A stretch of 64,000 nt of DNA from Pterois miles (lineage: Eukaryota; Chordata; Actinopteri; Perciformes; Scorpaenidae). Below are positions 1 to 10,830 of this stretch, in pieces. A program made the translations under genes and the position numbers. The stretch spans positions 15,069,501-15,133,500 of the forward strand of contig CAMQGK010000637.1 of assembly GCA_947000775.1 (NCBI GenBank), given 5' to 3'. Within the stretch, counting starts at the first letter, position 1; the number at the start of each line of letters is the position of its first letter. The notes below the pieces were generated by a model. The model made no database searches, had not been told where the DNA came from, and saw nothing but the letters and a program-made list of their open reading frames with translations.

Positions 1-889
1 TAATAAGAAGGTGGAGAAAGTCTTTTTCTCCTAACCTCACATAATGCCTGTGAAAATGTGACCCTTTAACTTAATTCCGTCTTACTGTCTTTGCGAACAT
101 TTCTCTGTCCTAACGCTTGTTTCTGCCGGGCTCTGAATTCAACAAGCTGCTGTAAAAGCCACGCCTCCCTCCAACTTATGAATTATAATCAGCAAACTAA
201 CACATTACCTGCCAGCTTTGAGCAGCATCTTCAGGTTTCAATCAGACTTCCTGTAGCATCGACAACATGCCTGATCTGTTTCTGAGAGATGCCACCACTG
301 ACCTGTCGAAGCCGAAATGACTGCGACTGTCCAGAGAAGCTTCATTAGTTCTACAGCTGATGAGCGAACGGCAGTACGTCAGCCAGATAGGTGTGGATCA
401 TCTCTGAAGGGAGCCCTGATCAAATCTGTCATTATTTACCCTGTTTACAGCGTAACCTCAAAGCAAAACAAGAAATCAATAGAAAATGGGGACAAATTAC
501 TGTAAGTGTCAATATTTAAGACAGCTGAGGTAAAGGGCTCTCAGCACGCAATAGATTCTTTCCATTTACCTTAAGCTTATCGAGCAGAGGCTTCACCAGT
601 TGCTGATAAGACCATTAGTTAGTTGTTGATAAATTTGGTATCATTATAACGCTAAATATAACAAATGGAGGTTGTTCAAAGGCTAAAACCAACATCCAGC
701 AATTACACTGCCTATTCTTTTACAGTGTATTCCCCCCTTTGACATAAACTATAGAGTATAAAATAAAGCATAATTCTTGTAGCCTGCCATCAGAATGATG
801 AGCATATACAGTGTATGATATACAGCAAATCCACCATGGAATTTAAGTGGGTCTACAAAGTTATTGCAAGAAACAATCAGCCTTCAGAC
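1..889. other. Non-coding stretch, nothing recognised
   Basis: AT-rich sequence with only short chance reading frames. I see no splice-flanked exon, RNA gene or clear repeat boundary here. Confidence 0.5.
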
Positions 890-1697
890 CTTCGTTGTTA
901 ATTATTTTCTCGATTAATCGATTAGTTGTTTGGTCTATAAAATGTCAGAAAATGGTGAAAAACGCTGTTTAGTGTTTCCCAAAGCCCAAGACGACGTCCT
1001 CAAATGTCTTGTTTTGTCCACAACTCAAAGATAATGAGTTTGCTGTCAAAGTAGGGCTGCACAATTAATCGAATATTAATCGCGACCACAATTTTGGCAT
1101 CACACAATTAAATGAACATTATCGACTGCCATATTGCTGTTTAAAACGTGCGCTCCGCTCACAGAAAACATCGAGCTCTTCCTAAACTAACAGCCAGCCA
1201 CCAACAGTGATCGAAGTTTTGTTTTAACTTGCGGGGAGCTGTAATACTGCTGCGTGCACACCCTACAGCAGCTGTCTGCAAAAAACTTTCTTAAATGTTG
1301 CGCCTGCAGTCCAGAATAGGAGCTATATACTGTAGAGCTAATGGGTCATTTTAAGTCTTATTTTGATGCAAGGATTTGTTAATTAGCAGGAATGCAGCAC
1401 AATGTGAAAGTGACAGGATTGTTCTGTGACTTAAATGTGAAAGTGCATTAAAATATTTTGTCACTACAATCAATAAATAATCATGCTACATAATCATGAT
1501 TATTATTTTGGCCATAATCGTGCAGCTTTATGTCATAGAGGAGTAATGAAATCAGAAAATATTCACATTTAAGAAGGTGGAATCAAAGAATTTAGACTTT
1601 TTTCCTTAAAAATGATTCACACTGATTAATCAATGATCAAAATAGTTGGCGATTAATTTAATAGTTGACAACTAATCGATTAATTGTTGCGGCTCTA
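890..1697 (-). mobile_element. Outer hAT-like miniature transposon, split by a nested element
   Basis: The two outer parts (about 890-1051 and 1539-1697) join into one repeat I recognise from percomorph genomes. Both ends are rich in ATCGATTA-type palindromic motifs. The right end, read on the minus strand, begins TAGAGCCGCAACAATTAATC, the usual terminus of this family. The left end lacks the matching terminus and appears truncated or diverged. The element is interrupted at 1052-1530 by a second transposon. No coding capacity is visible. Assignment to hAT rests on terminus style, since no outer target duplication could be found. Confidence 0.6.
1052..1530. mobile_element. Nested non-autonomous hAT element (479 bp)
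   Basis: The ends are inverted: TAGGGCTGCACAATTA on the left, and TAAAGCTGCACGATTA on the right read on the minus strand (13 of 16 match). It is flanked by TGTCAAAG (1044-1051) and TGTCATAG (1531-1538), an 8-bp target duplication with one mismatch. Duplication length and terminus style are those of hAT transposons. The interior has no transposase reading frame, so it would depend on an enzyme supplied elsewhere. It lies inside the older element at 890-1697, giving a relative age order. Confidence 0.75.
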
Positions 1698-4600
1698 ACT
1701 AGGCGCCTTTAACCTTTAATTAACTAGCCTTAAATCTGCCATAGAAATCCCCAACAACTTTATTATATTGTTAAAGTATTATATACTATATGCCTGGAAA
1801 TATTCTGGGCTGAGTTGTTATGCAACATGCTACAGTATGGTACACAACACTTATTTACTTCAACGAAGATGCAGACACACTGATGCCAGCGATCTCCCAA
1901 CAGTATGAGCCTCGAGAGAGTCGGCTTTGTTGAGAAGCTTACGGGACTTTGTTTGACCCCAGAGCGGTGGAAGTCTTCGAACTGTGGCTCCGCTGTACTT
2001 CACACTTATATCTTTTGTTCTTGATCAAGCGCGTCCACCCTCCACACAAAACGCAGCCAAACAGACCGAGCGAGGTGATCATCCCGGGCAAAGGAAGCCA
2101 CGAACGAGCAGGAGAGAGGAAGTAGCATCTCCTACAGACAGTCGCAGCAGGGGACGGACTAACTATAGCCACATCAATGACTAACTCTCACAGCAAGGAC
2201 ACCTCCCTTCACTTTGAAAAGAAAATAAATTAAACAACAAAGGGGGACACTGACATTCACTGCCTTTCAGTTTATTGCACCAAATAACTGCTCGTTGTAC
2301 GTCCGGCAGAAAAGGAGAACTGTCGAGTTCAGCTGCCAGTAAGACAACAGTGAAATGAAAAAGCATTTCCTTCCCAGCAGGAATGATGGTTTTTATATGG
2401 ATCGTAGATGAAGCAGAAAAAGTTCCCTCATCTGCTGGCCTAATATGGTCATTCCAACGCAGGAGGAGACCCATCTTTGTACTTCTTCATGCATTACATA
2501 CACAATCAATAATGGAAAAATATACACTGCAGAAGGCCTTAGTCGCACTGCCTACAAGCGGCATTGATAAATGATTTTGTGCCAGTTATGACAGCAAGGT
2601 GCATGCAGTGAAGAGAGTAGAAGGCCTTTTTAATAGTGCAAGGAGAGAATTAAATCAAACCCAGGAGGGCCTCCACTGGAAAGGAGAGATGCTGCATCTC
2701 TCTGCTCTAAATCACAGCTCTACTTAAGCCCAGCCCTCTCTTTCCCCATTTTTCTACATTATCAGAGGAAACCTGTCACTGCTGTCTATGGGAAAGTTTA
2801 CAAATCATGATTTATCAGAGAGAGGATCTCTAAACACCTGTGTGAGAAAATAAGCATCCCCCGCATTATTATTTATAGGCCAAAAAGTTTTTTCAGTCCA
2901 CCTTTAAGTTAAGGAAGTATCTAAAACATTGAGCGTATATTTTCACAATGTATTTGGATTTTTATCCAGTGCTTAAATGTTTGAAGACCTTAAAATGTAA
3001 AATAATAACATTATAAATGGCATTTTCACTGTGGCCTGTTTGTACCTGTAATTTCATGTGCAAACAATGTGCTCCTTTTAAGTAGTCAGTGTAAAACCCT
3101 GTAGATCACAGCTCTTTATTATCCCAGCATGGGAAAAATTAAACAAAAAAAGGAGGCTTAAGAAGAGGTGAAAAGTTTCCAAAGGTCAAAAATTAATCAA
3201 ACTCATTACCTGTGGACGAGAAGGATCCTCGTTTAGCAGATTTTTAACCTCTATTTTCTTTTCAAAGGGGTGGAGATTCCCGAAGGAGCAGACAACCATG
3301 GCTTCTCATTTACAGCTGAATCATAAGGATCCTCCTAGGCCTGTTTCTGGAGACACAAACATTACAGTTTTTAAAAAAAAAAAGACGCAAAAATCATGCA
3401 TACAGCAAACTCATATATACAATGTATATATATTATATAGACAAACATCATTACATCAGTTAAATAGAGAATTACTTCTTTTTAAACCTGACACTTTATG
3501 CATCGAGAACCCAAAACCACAACCCAGTTTCAAGCCACTTTATGCGATACAAACAGGCAAAGCCACACCAGCTGGGGAGAGAAAATCCTTCTTACTGGCC
3601 ACCAAGGCCAGTTGCTACCACTTTATCCAGTAAATACTGCAGAAGAAAGCCACAGAGCGAAAGCCGTATGACGGGAAAGAAGTGAACCCAGGGTGACGGG
3701 CACTCAGTCCACGGTCTGGTCTCTGCTCCTAATGCACATGTTTTTCTAGGCAGGAGCGGCCATCTGAGGAAACGCACTGATGACAGACATAAGCCTGAAT
3801 AAGCACAGAGCTTTATATATAAAAGGAAATATAGTAGGAAATCACTACTGCAAATATCTAAAAAATACTTAGCCGTCAAAGGGCAACAGTGTGTAAATAT
3901 ATGTTGCTGAAACGTCTTCAGATAATAAAACAAAGGATATAATTAATACTGAATATTAACTGTGAAAACAGGTGATTCATCAGTTATGAAGAAGACACAA
4001 TAGAAAAGTGTATTTAACACGTTGATTTGCGGAAAAATGATCAATAGTAATGTTTTTATAATTATTTTTTTCCCTTAGCACTTCACTTTAATAATTCTAT
4101 ACAGAATTAATGTATAATAGGGAGTTTAAATTAATCTGTTGGAAAATCAGGATCAGTCCAGATTGTTTTCTCACAGGGAAAAAGATACGAGACACCATTT
4201 AGAGTCATTTCTCATGCATAAATAGCTCTGAGCCTAATTTGAGCTGATTTGGGTTATTAGGTTTACAGCCTAAACATGCCGAATGTTTGACGGTAACATT
4301 TGACTAGCTACAGAAATGTAAAGACACCATTCAGTTGGTGAAAGTCCCCGTATGGTGGTGACACCGTGAACTGGTCTTTAAAATCTGATTAAACCTACAC
4401 AAACAATTAACCTCTTACTCCGTCTCCCTCCTGAAAAGAAAAAGTAGTTATTTAATCTGAATGTTTTTATTTAAGAACTACATTAATCTCTGATGCAAAA
4501 TAAGTTAAAACAATAAAATGCATTTTAACATGCCAGGCCTGTAATAATAAAACAAAAATAACTTGTATTAATTATATTTAAAAATCAATTTAACTTGATT

Positions 4601-4940
4601 TTCCCCACAAGAAAAAAACTGATTAAAAAAAAAACAGAAAACCATTAATGCTCTAAGGGAAGTCCAGGCTGTAAATGTGCACAATATTCCACATTATATA
4701 CATGTCATTTCAGAGTGCACTCCAAGTGACGCAGTGTCAAATCTGTGTGACAGATTTAGGTGAACGCTGGTGAAGGGAGCCCTGCGTGGGGAGAGCGGCT
4801 TAGGGCTGACTCAAGCAGCCAGTGCAAGATCTCCAGCAGGCAGAAAGGAGCCCTGCCCGCCGCCGAGCCGCTGCCCGTCCAGCCCACCGCCACCGACGGC
4901 CACGCAATAACCTGACACCATTGCCATCTTCTGACTACAG
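1698..4940. other. Gene-poor stretch, two GC-richer islands
   Basis: No secure gene. A 66-codon plus-strand frame at 1984-2184 and a 111-codon frame at 3298-3633 match no protein I know and lack convincing splice signals. GC content rises at about 3500-3780 and 4740-4930. The latter could be 3' untranslated sequence of the possible exon at 4941-5006 on the minus strand. Confidence 0.4.
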
Positions 4941-5006
4941 TCACACATGGCTCTTTGTGTCAGCTTCATACTCGGGAACTTCGTACAAGTTGCATTTGCT
5001 AAGAGA
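4941..5006 (-). CDS. Possible terminal coding exon of an unidentified gene
   Basis: On the minus strand a pyrimidine-rich stretch ends in an acceptor-like TTCTTGTCAG at 5007. An open frame of 21 codons follows: it starts Ser-Leu-Ser-Lys-Cys, continues NLYEVPEYEADTKSHV, and ends in TGA at 4941. The acidic and polar composition looks protein-like, but I do not recognise the product. Sequence beyond the stop is moderately GC-rich and could be 3' UTR. It could be the end of the gene whose start may lie near 10683, but no middle exons were identified. A chance frame is a real alternative. Confidence 0.2.
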   Translation of the reverse strand, partial: SLSKCNLYEVPEYEADTKSHV

Positions 5007-5710
5007 CTGACAAGAACACACAGCAAAAACAAACTTTAGAAAGCTACAATGGACACAGTCAGCAAATTAAAATAAAAACACATGAACACATCTGATAATG
5101 TGCAGACTGATTTGGTCTATAACATTAATGGTATACAGAGCTCTTAGTGTGAACTGAGACACATACAGCATGGGGAGGTTTCATATGTGGAGGCAACATT
5201 TCTCTTTATTTCTAATGTAATGTCTCCCTCTTTTGGTGGCTGCTGCAGACAGAAATCAGGAGACATAAATTACTGCAATTAACAACTTCCTTCACCTAGA
5301 TAAGATTCGAAATAGGAAGATCATAACAGCCCTGTAAATTGTATTTTAATTGAAAACATTTAATGTGAGTTTTTGTAACTGACTGGTCTATGTTTTTATG
5401 TTTCATTGTAGTGTATGCAATGAAAACTGAATTTAAATATTCTTCTGTGATCTAAAATCACTAGGCTATAGGGGTGTTTTAATGAAGTCACGTTGATATG
5501 TCATAGCTTTCTTTAGTTTGATAATATCTGATTAAACTAACGTGAAAATGTACTGTATGTTGCCACTGAGAACTGGATGCTGGGAAGTTTATTCTCAAAT
5601 CTTGGAGTTTCCTGACATCTAGTGGACAAAATCTAAACCGTTTCCAGGGCAGTCAATGCCGGCTGCACTGCAAGTGTGACGGCCCACATACACAGTACAC
5701 GAATGGCTTT
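5007..5710. other. Non-coding stretch, nothing recognised
   Basis: AT-rich sequence without a recognised exon, RNA gene or repeat terminus. Confidence 0.4.
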
Positions 5711-5913
5711 GGGCTGTCAATCAATTAAAAGATTCAAACACAGTTAATCACATGATTGTCTATAGTTAATCACAGTTAATCACAAATCAATTGCACAATT
5801 TGTTTTGAACACTTTCGGTTCAAAATGTACTTTAAAATTAGATTTGTCAAGTATTAAATACAGTTTAATTCTCTTACTTTTTGTATTACATTTTTTCTGA
5901 AATTGAATTAAAT
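5711..5913 (+). mobile_element. Truncated copy of a GGGCTGTCAATC-end miniature transposon
   Basis: It begins GGGCTGTCAATCAATTAAAA and contains repeated AGTTAATCAC motifs. It shares the internal phrase GTTCAAAATGTAC with the fuller copy that starts at 5914. The right part of the family is absent, so this copy is 3'-truncated. Its family has inverted GGGCTGTCAA/TTGACAGCC ends, resembling hAT-type miniature elements. There is no coding sequence. Confidence 0.6.
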
Positions 5914-6571
5914 TAGGGCTGTTAATTGATTAAAATATTTAATCACGCTTTTTTATCTGTTCAAAATGTACCTTAAAGGGAGATTACCAAGTATTTAATA
6001 CTCCTGTCAACATGGACAAATATGCTGCTTTATGCAAATGTATGTATACTGTATATTTATTATTGGAAATCAGTTAACAACACAAAACAATGACTAATAT
6101 TGTCCAGAAACCCTCACAGGTACTGCATTTAGCATAAAAATCTGCTCAAATCATAACATGGCAAACTGCAGCTCAACAGGCAACAACAGCTGTCAGTGTG
6201 TCAGTGTGCTGACTTGACTATGACTTGCCCCAAACTGCATGTGATTATCATAAAGTGGACATGTCTGTAAAGGGGAGACTGGTGGGTCCCCAGAGAACCC
6301 ATTTTCATTCACACCTTGAGGTCAGAGGTCAATGGATCCATTTGAAAATGGCCATTACCAGTTTTCCTCCCCAAAATTTAGAGTATGGAGCTAGTATGAC
6401 ATGGTGGATTCCTCAGGTTTTCTAATTTTATATGTCAGTATCTTCACTCTAACTTTATAACTGAGCCCGCTACAACCTAAAAATTACAAGTTGTATTAAT
6501 GCATTAAAAAATTAGTGACGTTAAAACAAATTTTCGGTAAGGCGTTATTGTCGCCTTACCTTTGACAGCCT
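5914..6571 (+). mobile_element. Near-complete miniature transposon of the same family
   Basis: It starts TAGGGCTGTTAATTGATTAA and ends TTTGACAGCC, an imperfect inverted pair. The interior (about 5960-6540) is a repeat I recognise as common in percomorph fish. It includes a 66-codon frame at 6225-6425, which is a by-product of the repeat and not a gene. It abuts the truncated copy at 5711-5913 in the same orientation. No clear target duplication was found, so the exact outer ends are uncertain. Confidence 0.6.
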
Positions 6572-6814
6572 GAAACATTCCTACAGATTACCGGCATTGG
6601 CCCAATACCACTTATAGTAACTGGATTCCAATATACACTACAATGGCCAACAGCAGTATTTCCCAAACTTTTTTCTGGGGATCCACTTTTTAAAAATGAC
6701 AAACCTTTGCGATACAATTCCACAATCTGCCTCATCTATCAATTGTGAAAAGAGTGAATTTGTGAGTAAATGAATGATTCTTGATAGCCATTTCCACATC
6801 ACCTTATAAACTCT

Positions 6815-7480
6815 GAAAAAAAAGTTTGGACATTTGTGTTTGGTGGATTATTGCTCTGTTGTTAAAATGCTAATTGTCACTGTATTTTACATGGTTAGAA
6901 AGCCTGTTTATTTAACTACACGATGATGTCCAACTCGTAAAGATCAGGCATTCGAGGGATGAGCAGCACAGCTGATTTTTATGGGTGGCGTCCAAGTGAA
7001 ATTTGCCAAAATGCTCTGCCAGTGCTGAACAGTGTGTTCTCCTGTTGGGACTGAGCTTCAATCAGGTGCTTGATTGGCAGCACTGATTGGTAGCAAAATC
7101 ATCTTATGTTAAAATCATGTCAAAGAAGAGATGAGGACTTGTGTTTTGAAACAAAACTTTGAACTGAGCCATGCTGATTTGAAAAAGCTGACTTTTCAGA
7201 ATAAAACAGATCCCTTTGTGATCCTGTGGTCTTGTCTTGTGGTGCCTGATTGGCAGCACCTCAATACCAACAGGAGAATACACTGAGAATTTTGGAAAAT
7301 TTCACTTGGGCGTTATCCACATAATCAGCTGTGCTGCTCATCCCTCAAATGAATCATCCTTACAAGTTGGACATCATTGTGAAGGTAAATAAACAGACTT
7401 TCCAACCATGTAAAACACAATGCCAATTAGCATTGTAACAACAGAGAAATAATCCAAAAACAAATTTCAAAACTTTTTTT
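6815..7480. mobile_element. Large palindromic element with long inverted arms
   Basis: The left arm (about 6815-7055) and right arm (about 7258-7480) are inverted copies of each other with scattered mismatches. Paired landmarks include GGGATGAGCAGCACAGCTGA on the left and TCAGCTGTGCTGCTCATCCC on the right. The outer edges are A8 and T7 runs. A spacer of about 200 bases separates the arms. The layout suits a fold-back transposon or a miniature element with very long inverted repeats. No reading frame or certain target duplication is present, so the superfamily is unknown. Confidence 0.65.
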
Positions 7481-10086
7481 CCCCTTGTTTATTATCATGA
7501 ATAGGTAAATCAGCCATTTTGAACAGATGTTTGATAAATCACAACTTAATTTTATGCACCTGGTAAATCCTTTATAAATGAGACCAAATAGATGTATTTA
7601 AACTTAAACTTAAGTTAACAGACTCTCAATAACACAAACCAAATGCACTCTAGTCTTCCATATGAGATTCAACATTATAATTACGCTACAATTATCAGAA
7701 CAATATGAGCAGTCAGGCTTCCTCATGTGGCCTTAAGGTGTACTGCAGATATAAATCTTAAATAAAAGACTATGGAAGAAATTCTGCAAATTTATTTGGC
7801 GACACTAACACAATCGCCTGTGACCCACCCAGCCTTTGGGAATGAATGGCCAACAGTTTCCTGTCATGAAGTCAAGACTTAATGTGGCACCTTTGAGATT
7901 TGTAGTTGTAATGCCCAATAAAAGTAACCCAACCCAAACGACACATTTCTGGCAAGACTTGACAGTGCTGCAGCAATAGTTATTTGAATTGGAGAGGTTG
8001 TTATTATTCGTCACATCTTTAGTTGATAGAAGATGTAAACTAATTTAAGGCAGTGCCAGAAAGTACCAAAATAAGTAGCAATATTCTCAGTTAACAATGC
8101 TGAATACAGCACTTAAGCTAGTAGACATTGAACTGAAAGCTTGCCAGAATCAATACTCTGACTCAGTTTTATGGGGCCAAATTCAAGGCTGGAAACTGTG
8201 AAAATAATTGAGGCCAAGAAGTTGCTAAATAGAGGTTGGTTTATACAGTATGGGCCAATAATTGTTAATTACTGAGAAATCCAGGTTATATGCTTAATAA
8301 ATGTTGTTTTCACAGTGTTTTGAAAACTATCTGAGAAAAGGGAGCAGAGCTGTTGACTAACAAGCAATTAAAAACATATTTTTGAAAAGCTAAAAGAAAG
8401 TATCCAGGCAGCAGGTGAAGGTCTTGGATATAGTACACAACAGTACTAATAAGAGGCTTGTAGGCAGTGGAATTAAAGTGTCATATTTACCTAACCAGTT
8501 CAATATTTAGATAAAAAGCTTTTTTTATTCAATTAGAAAATACTGTTTGCGAAGTCATACAAGACTTACAGAAGAAGAATGTAGGGGTTACTGATAATAT
8601 AAAAGGATAGTTTGAGGGTTTTAAGTGGGGCTGTATGAGGCATTTATCTATAGTTAGTGTATTACTTACAGTAGAGGATAGTTGGTGTGCCCCAAGTATT
8701 GAGAAACAGACAGGACCAAAGCAATGTACTGCTGTGGACGGGGACGGCAGAAAAACTTATTTTAGCCACATATAAGAAAAGCTATGAAGAAGTACCTCAT
8801 ACAATCCCACTTCACTAACACATGAAATGGGGCGCCTCACTTCTCTTTGCATGACTTCAATGGAGTCATGCTAGTAAGGATCATCTTCAAGAGCAGTATG
8901 GGAAGGAGGAATGATCAGTGACCAGAATCCATTTCAGTACACAGACGCCAGTATTGTATCAAGACTGACTGAAAACAACTGAACCCCTTCATAATATAGG
9001 AGAACAAAATATTGTTCTTAGACTATCTTGCCAAAGGACTGCGATGGAAAATTAGCTGCTGGCTAACGCTGGAACATTTAAGAAATATTGATTAATGTGT
9101 GTAAAAAAAAAAAAAAAATAAATATGATTATTGATCTGCTGAGGAAGATGTGTGACGTGATCAAAAGCTCCACAATGTTTACTACATGGACGTTGTAGTG
9201 AGATTGTGAAACTCAAGTTCAAGAGGGCACTTTCAATCTCTGTTTTCAGGTAATATGAAGTGTGTTTTTACAGATGTTACGGTGAATCTGGAGTTATTCT
9301 GCCATGTTTGATTAGGTCTTTCTGTAACATCTAGTAATATTATGCGCTGTGCTGAGGCTTCGGAGCGTGTGTCGAGTAATCCAGGACGTTTTCTGTGAAG
9401 TGCATATCGAGGCTTGTATCGTTTTAGACAAAAGATGTCATTGAAAACGCCTGAAGCCAAAATACAGTTGAGAAATAATTATTCCTGAATAAAAACAAAA
9501 AATGCCTTCCATCTATCATTTTCCTATAGTTACAGAACCACATTCACTGTCCTCTTCCCAGCTAAACCACTGCCCATCTGGAATATACTGTACCTGCCTG
9601 TTTTACACTATTTGATCAATAGGTGGTTTAATAGCAAATTTCTGGAGAGCTTCAGTGCTTCATGAAGCTTCATCTCGCCATCACTAGTAAAAACATCTAT
9701 TTTACCAGCACAGCATAACATTTCTCCATGGTGGTTTTCCATACCAGAAATTATTTTCACCCTGTCATTAGTTAATTAGTGGATGCTGTTAAAATGTCAC
9801 ATTGAAGTAAAGATAGGTATCCAGGGTAAAAGACCTAAACACAATGACCGTGTTCTGATATATATTTTGTTAAATTACATATGATCATATAAAGACATCT
9901 GCAGTAATAATACACAGGAATGATCTATTACAGTATTATCCACCACAGTTTGGCAGATAACATCCTTACTAGAACAAATCCGATGCAAGATCCTGTTTGC
10001 CTTAGTGGTTGATGGGATTATAATTTTATTAATCCCAGAAAGGAAACTATTTTGGTCTGACAGGTCACAGCAGACAAATGAAAGAC
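7481..10086. other. Non-coding stretch
   Basis: No secure gene. Minus-strand frames at 7805-8014 (69 codons) and 9233-9460 (75 codons) match nothing known. The second has an acceptor-like TTGGCTTCAG before it, but it does not join in phase to the possible first exon at 10652-10683. A 16-base A run lies near 9103. Confidence 0.4.
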
Positions 10087-10320
10087 GTTAGGGCTGACCC
10101 GAATGCTTCGAAGCTCCGACCGTTGCCACGGTAATTGAACTCAAAATCAATATTCAAATGCTTCATTTTGTTTTGATTATTTAGATATATAAATTGGTTA
10201 TAGTAAATGTAAATCCCAAAATAGCCCATGAAATAAGGAATAATTCAAAAATTCATATTCAACTTAAATGTCAGCCTGCTGCACTGCACCGCAAAGGGAA
10301 GTGAAGTTTCATATACTGTA
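10087..10320 (+). repeat. Interspersed repeat fragment (CGAATGCTTCGAAGC type)
   Basis: It begins AGGGCTGACCCGAATGCTTC and carries palindromic GAATGCTTCGAAGC motifs, which I recognise from fish DNA-transposon-derived repeats. The matching opposite terminus is not evident, so the copy is probably truncated. Confidence 0.4.
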
Positions 10321-10651
10321 CCTGAAGACTAACCGGTGTTGTGTTGAAGTTCCTACGTTGAACGTGTCCCTCCCGTTACAGTGATAAAAACAAAGTCGCT
10401 GTGAATTGATATCCAAAAGGTTTCTGAAATATTTTAACATCAGATAACGTTAATAATAGTCAATGAACTATCTAGATCACCGTGAAACTTTTAACAAAGG
10501 TGGTGTCAACAGGTGACGGTAATAACATCAGCGCAGAGTCAAATTAGCTTACGTTAGCTAACACGAACATTTAAGCTAACCCGATAACGTTAGCGCTTCT
10601 TTAAACAATTTAATAACTTAAAAACCAAAGCATGGCGTGTAAAACACGTAC

Positions 10652-10830
10652 CGCTGTTTCTCACACATTTCCAGGTTCACCATGACTCTTCTGACAGGGT
10701 TTTATCCAGGTGGGGGGAACAAAATACTCCGTAACTTGATTTGTCTCCCTGTTGACTGATGAGGTGCACCATCAAAATATGGCAACCGGAAGTGACATAT
10801 CGTTTGCGTCATCAAATTGGTTTCAGGTTT
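10652..10830 (-). promoter_or_regulatory. Candidate promoter and first coding exon of an unidentified gene
   Basis: On the minus strand an ETS/GABP site (CCGGAAGTG on plus at 10786-10794) and a CRE-like TGCGTCA (10805-10811) precede an ATG at 10683. The frame reads MVNLEMCEKQ plus two bases, then meets a good splice donor (GCG followed by GTACGT) at 10651. Sequence just inside the presumed intron is rich in GCTAACGTTAGC-like motifs, often seen around fish gene starts. The product is not recognised. Upstream ATGs give only short frames of up to 31 codons. It could also be the start of a non-coding transcript. The promoter call is inference from motif combination. Confidence 0.35.

Noticed and set aside
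1984..2184. 66-codon frame ending RGRTNYSHIND, like a protein tail
   Set aside because: Composition is suggestive, but there is no family match and no supporting acceptor or neighbouring exon.
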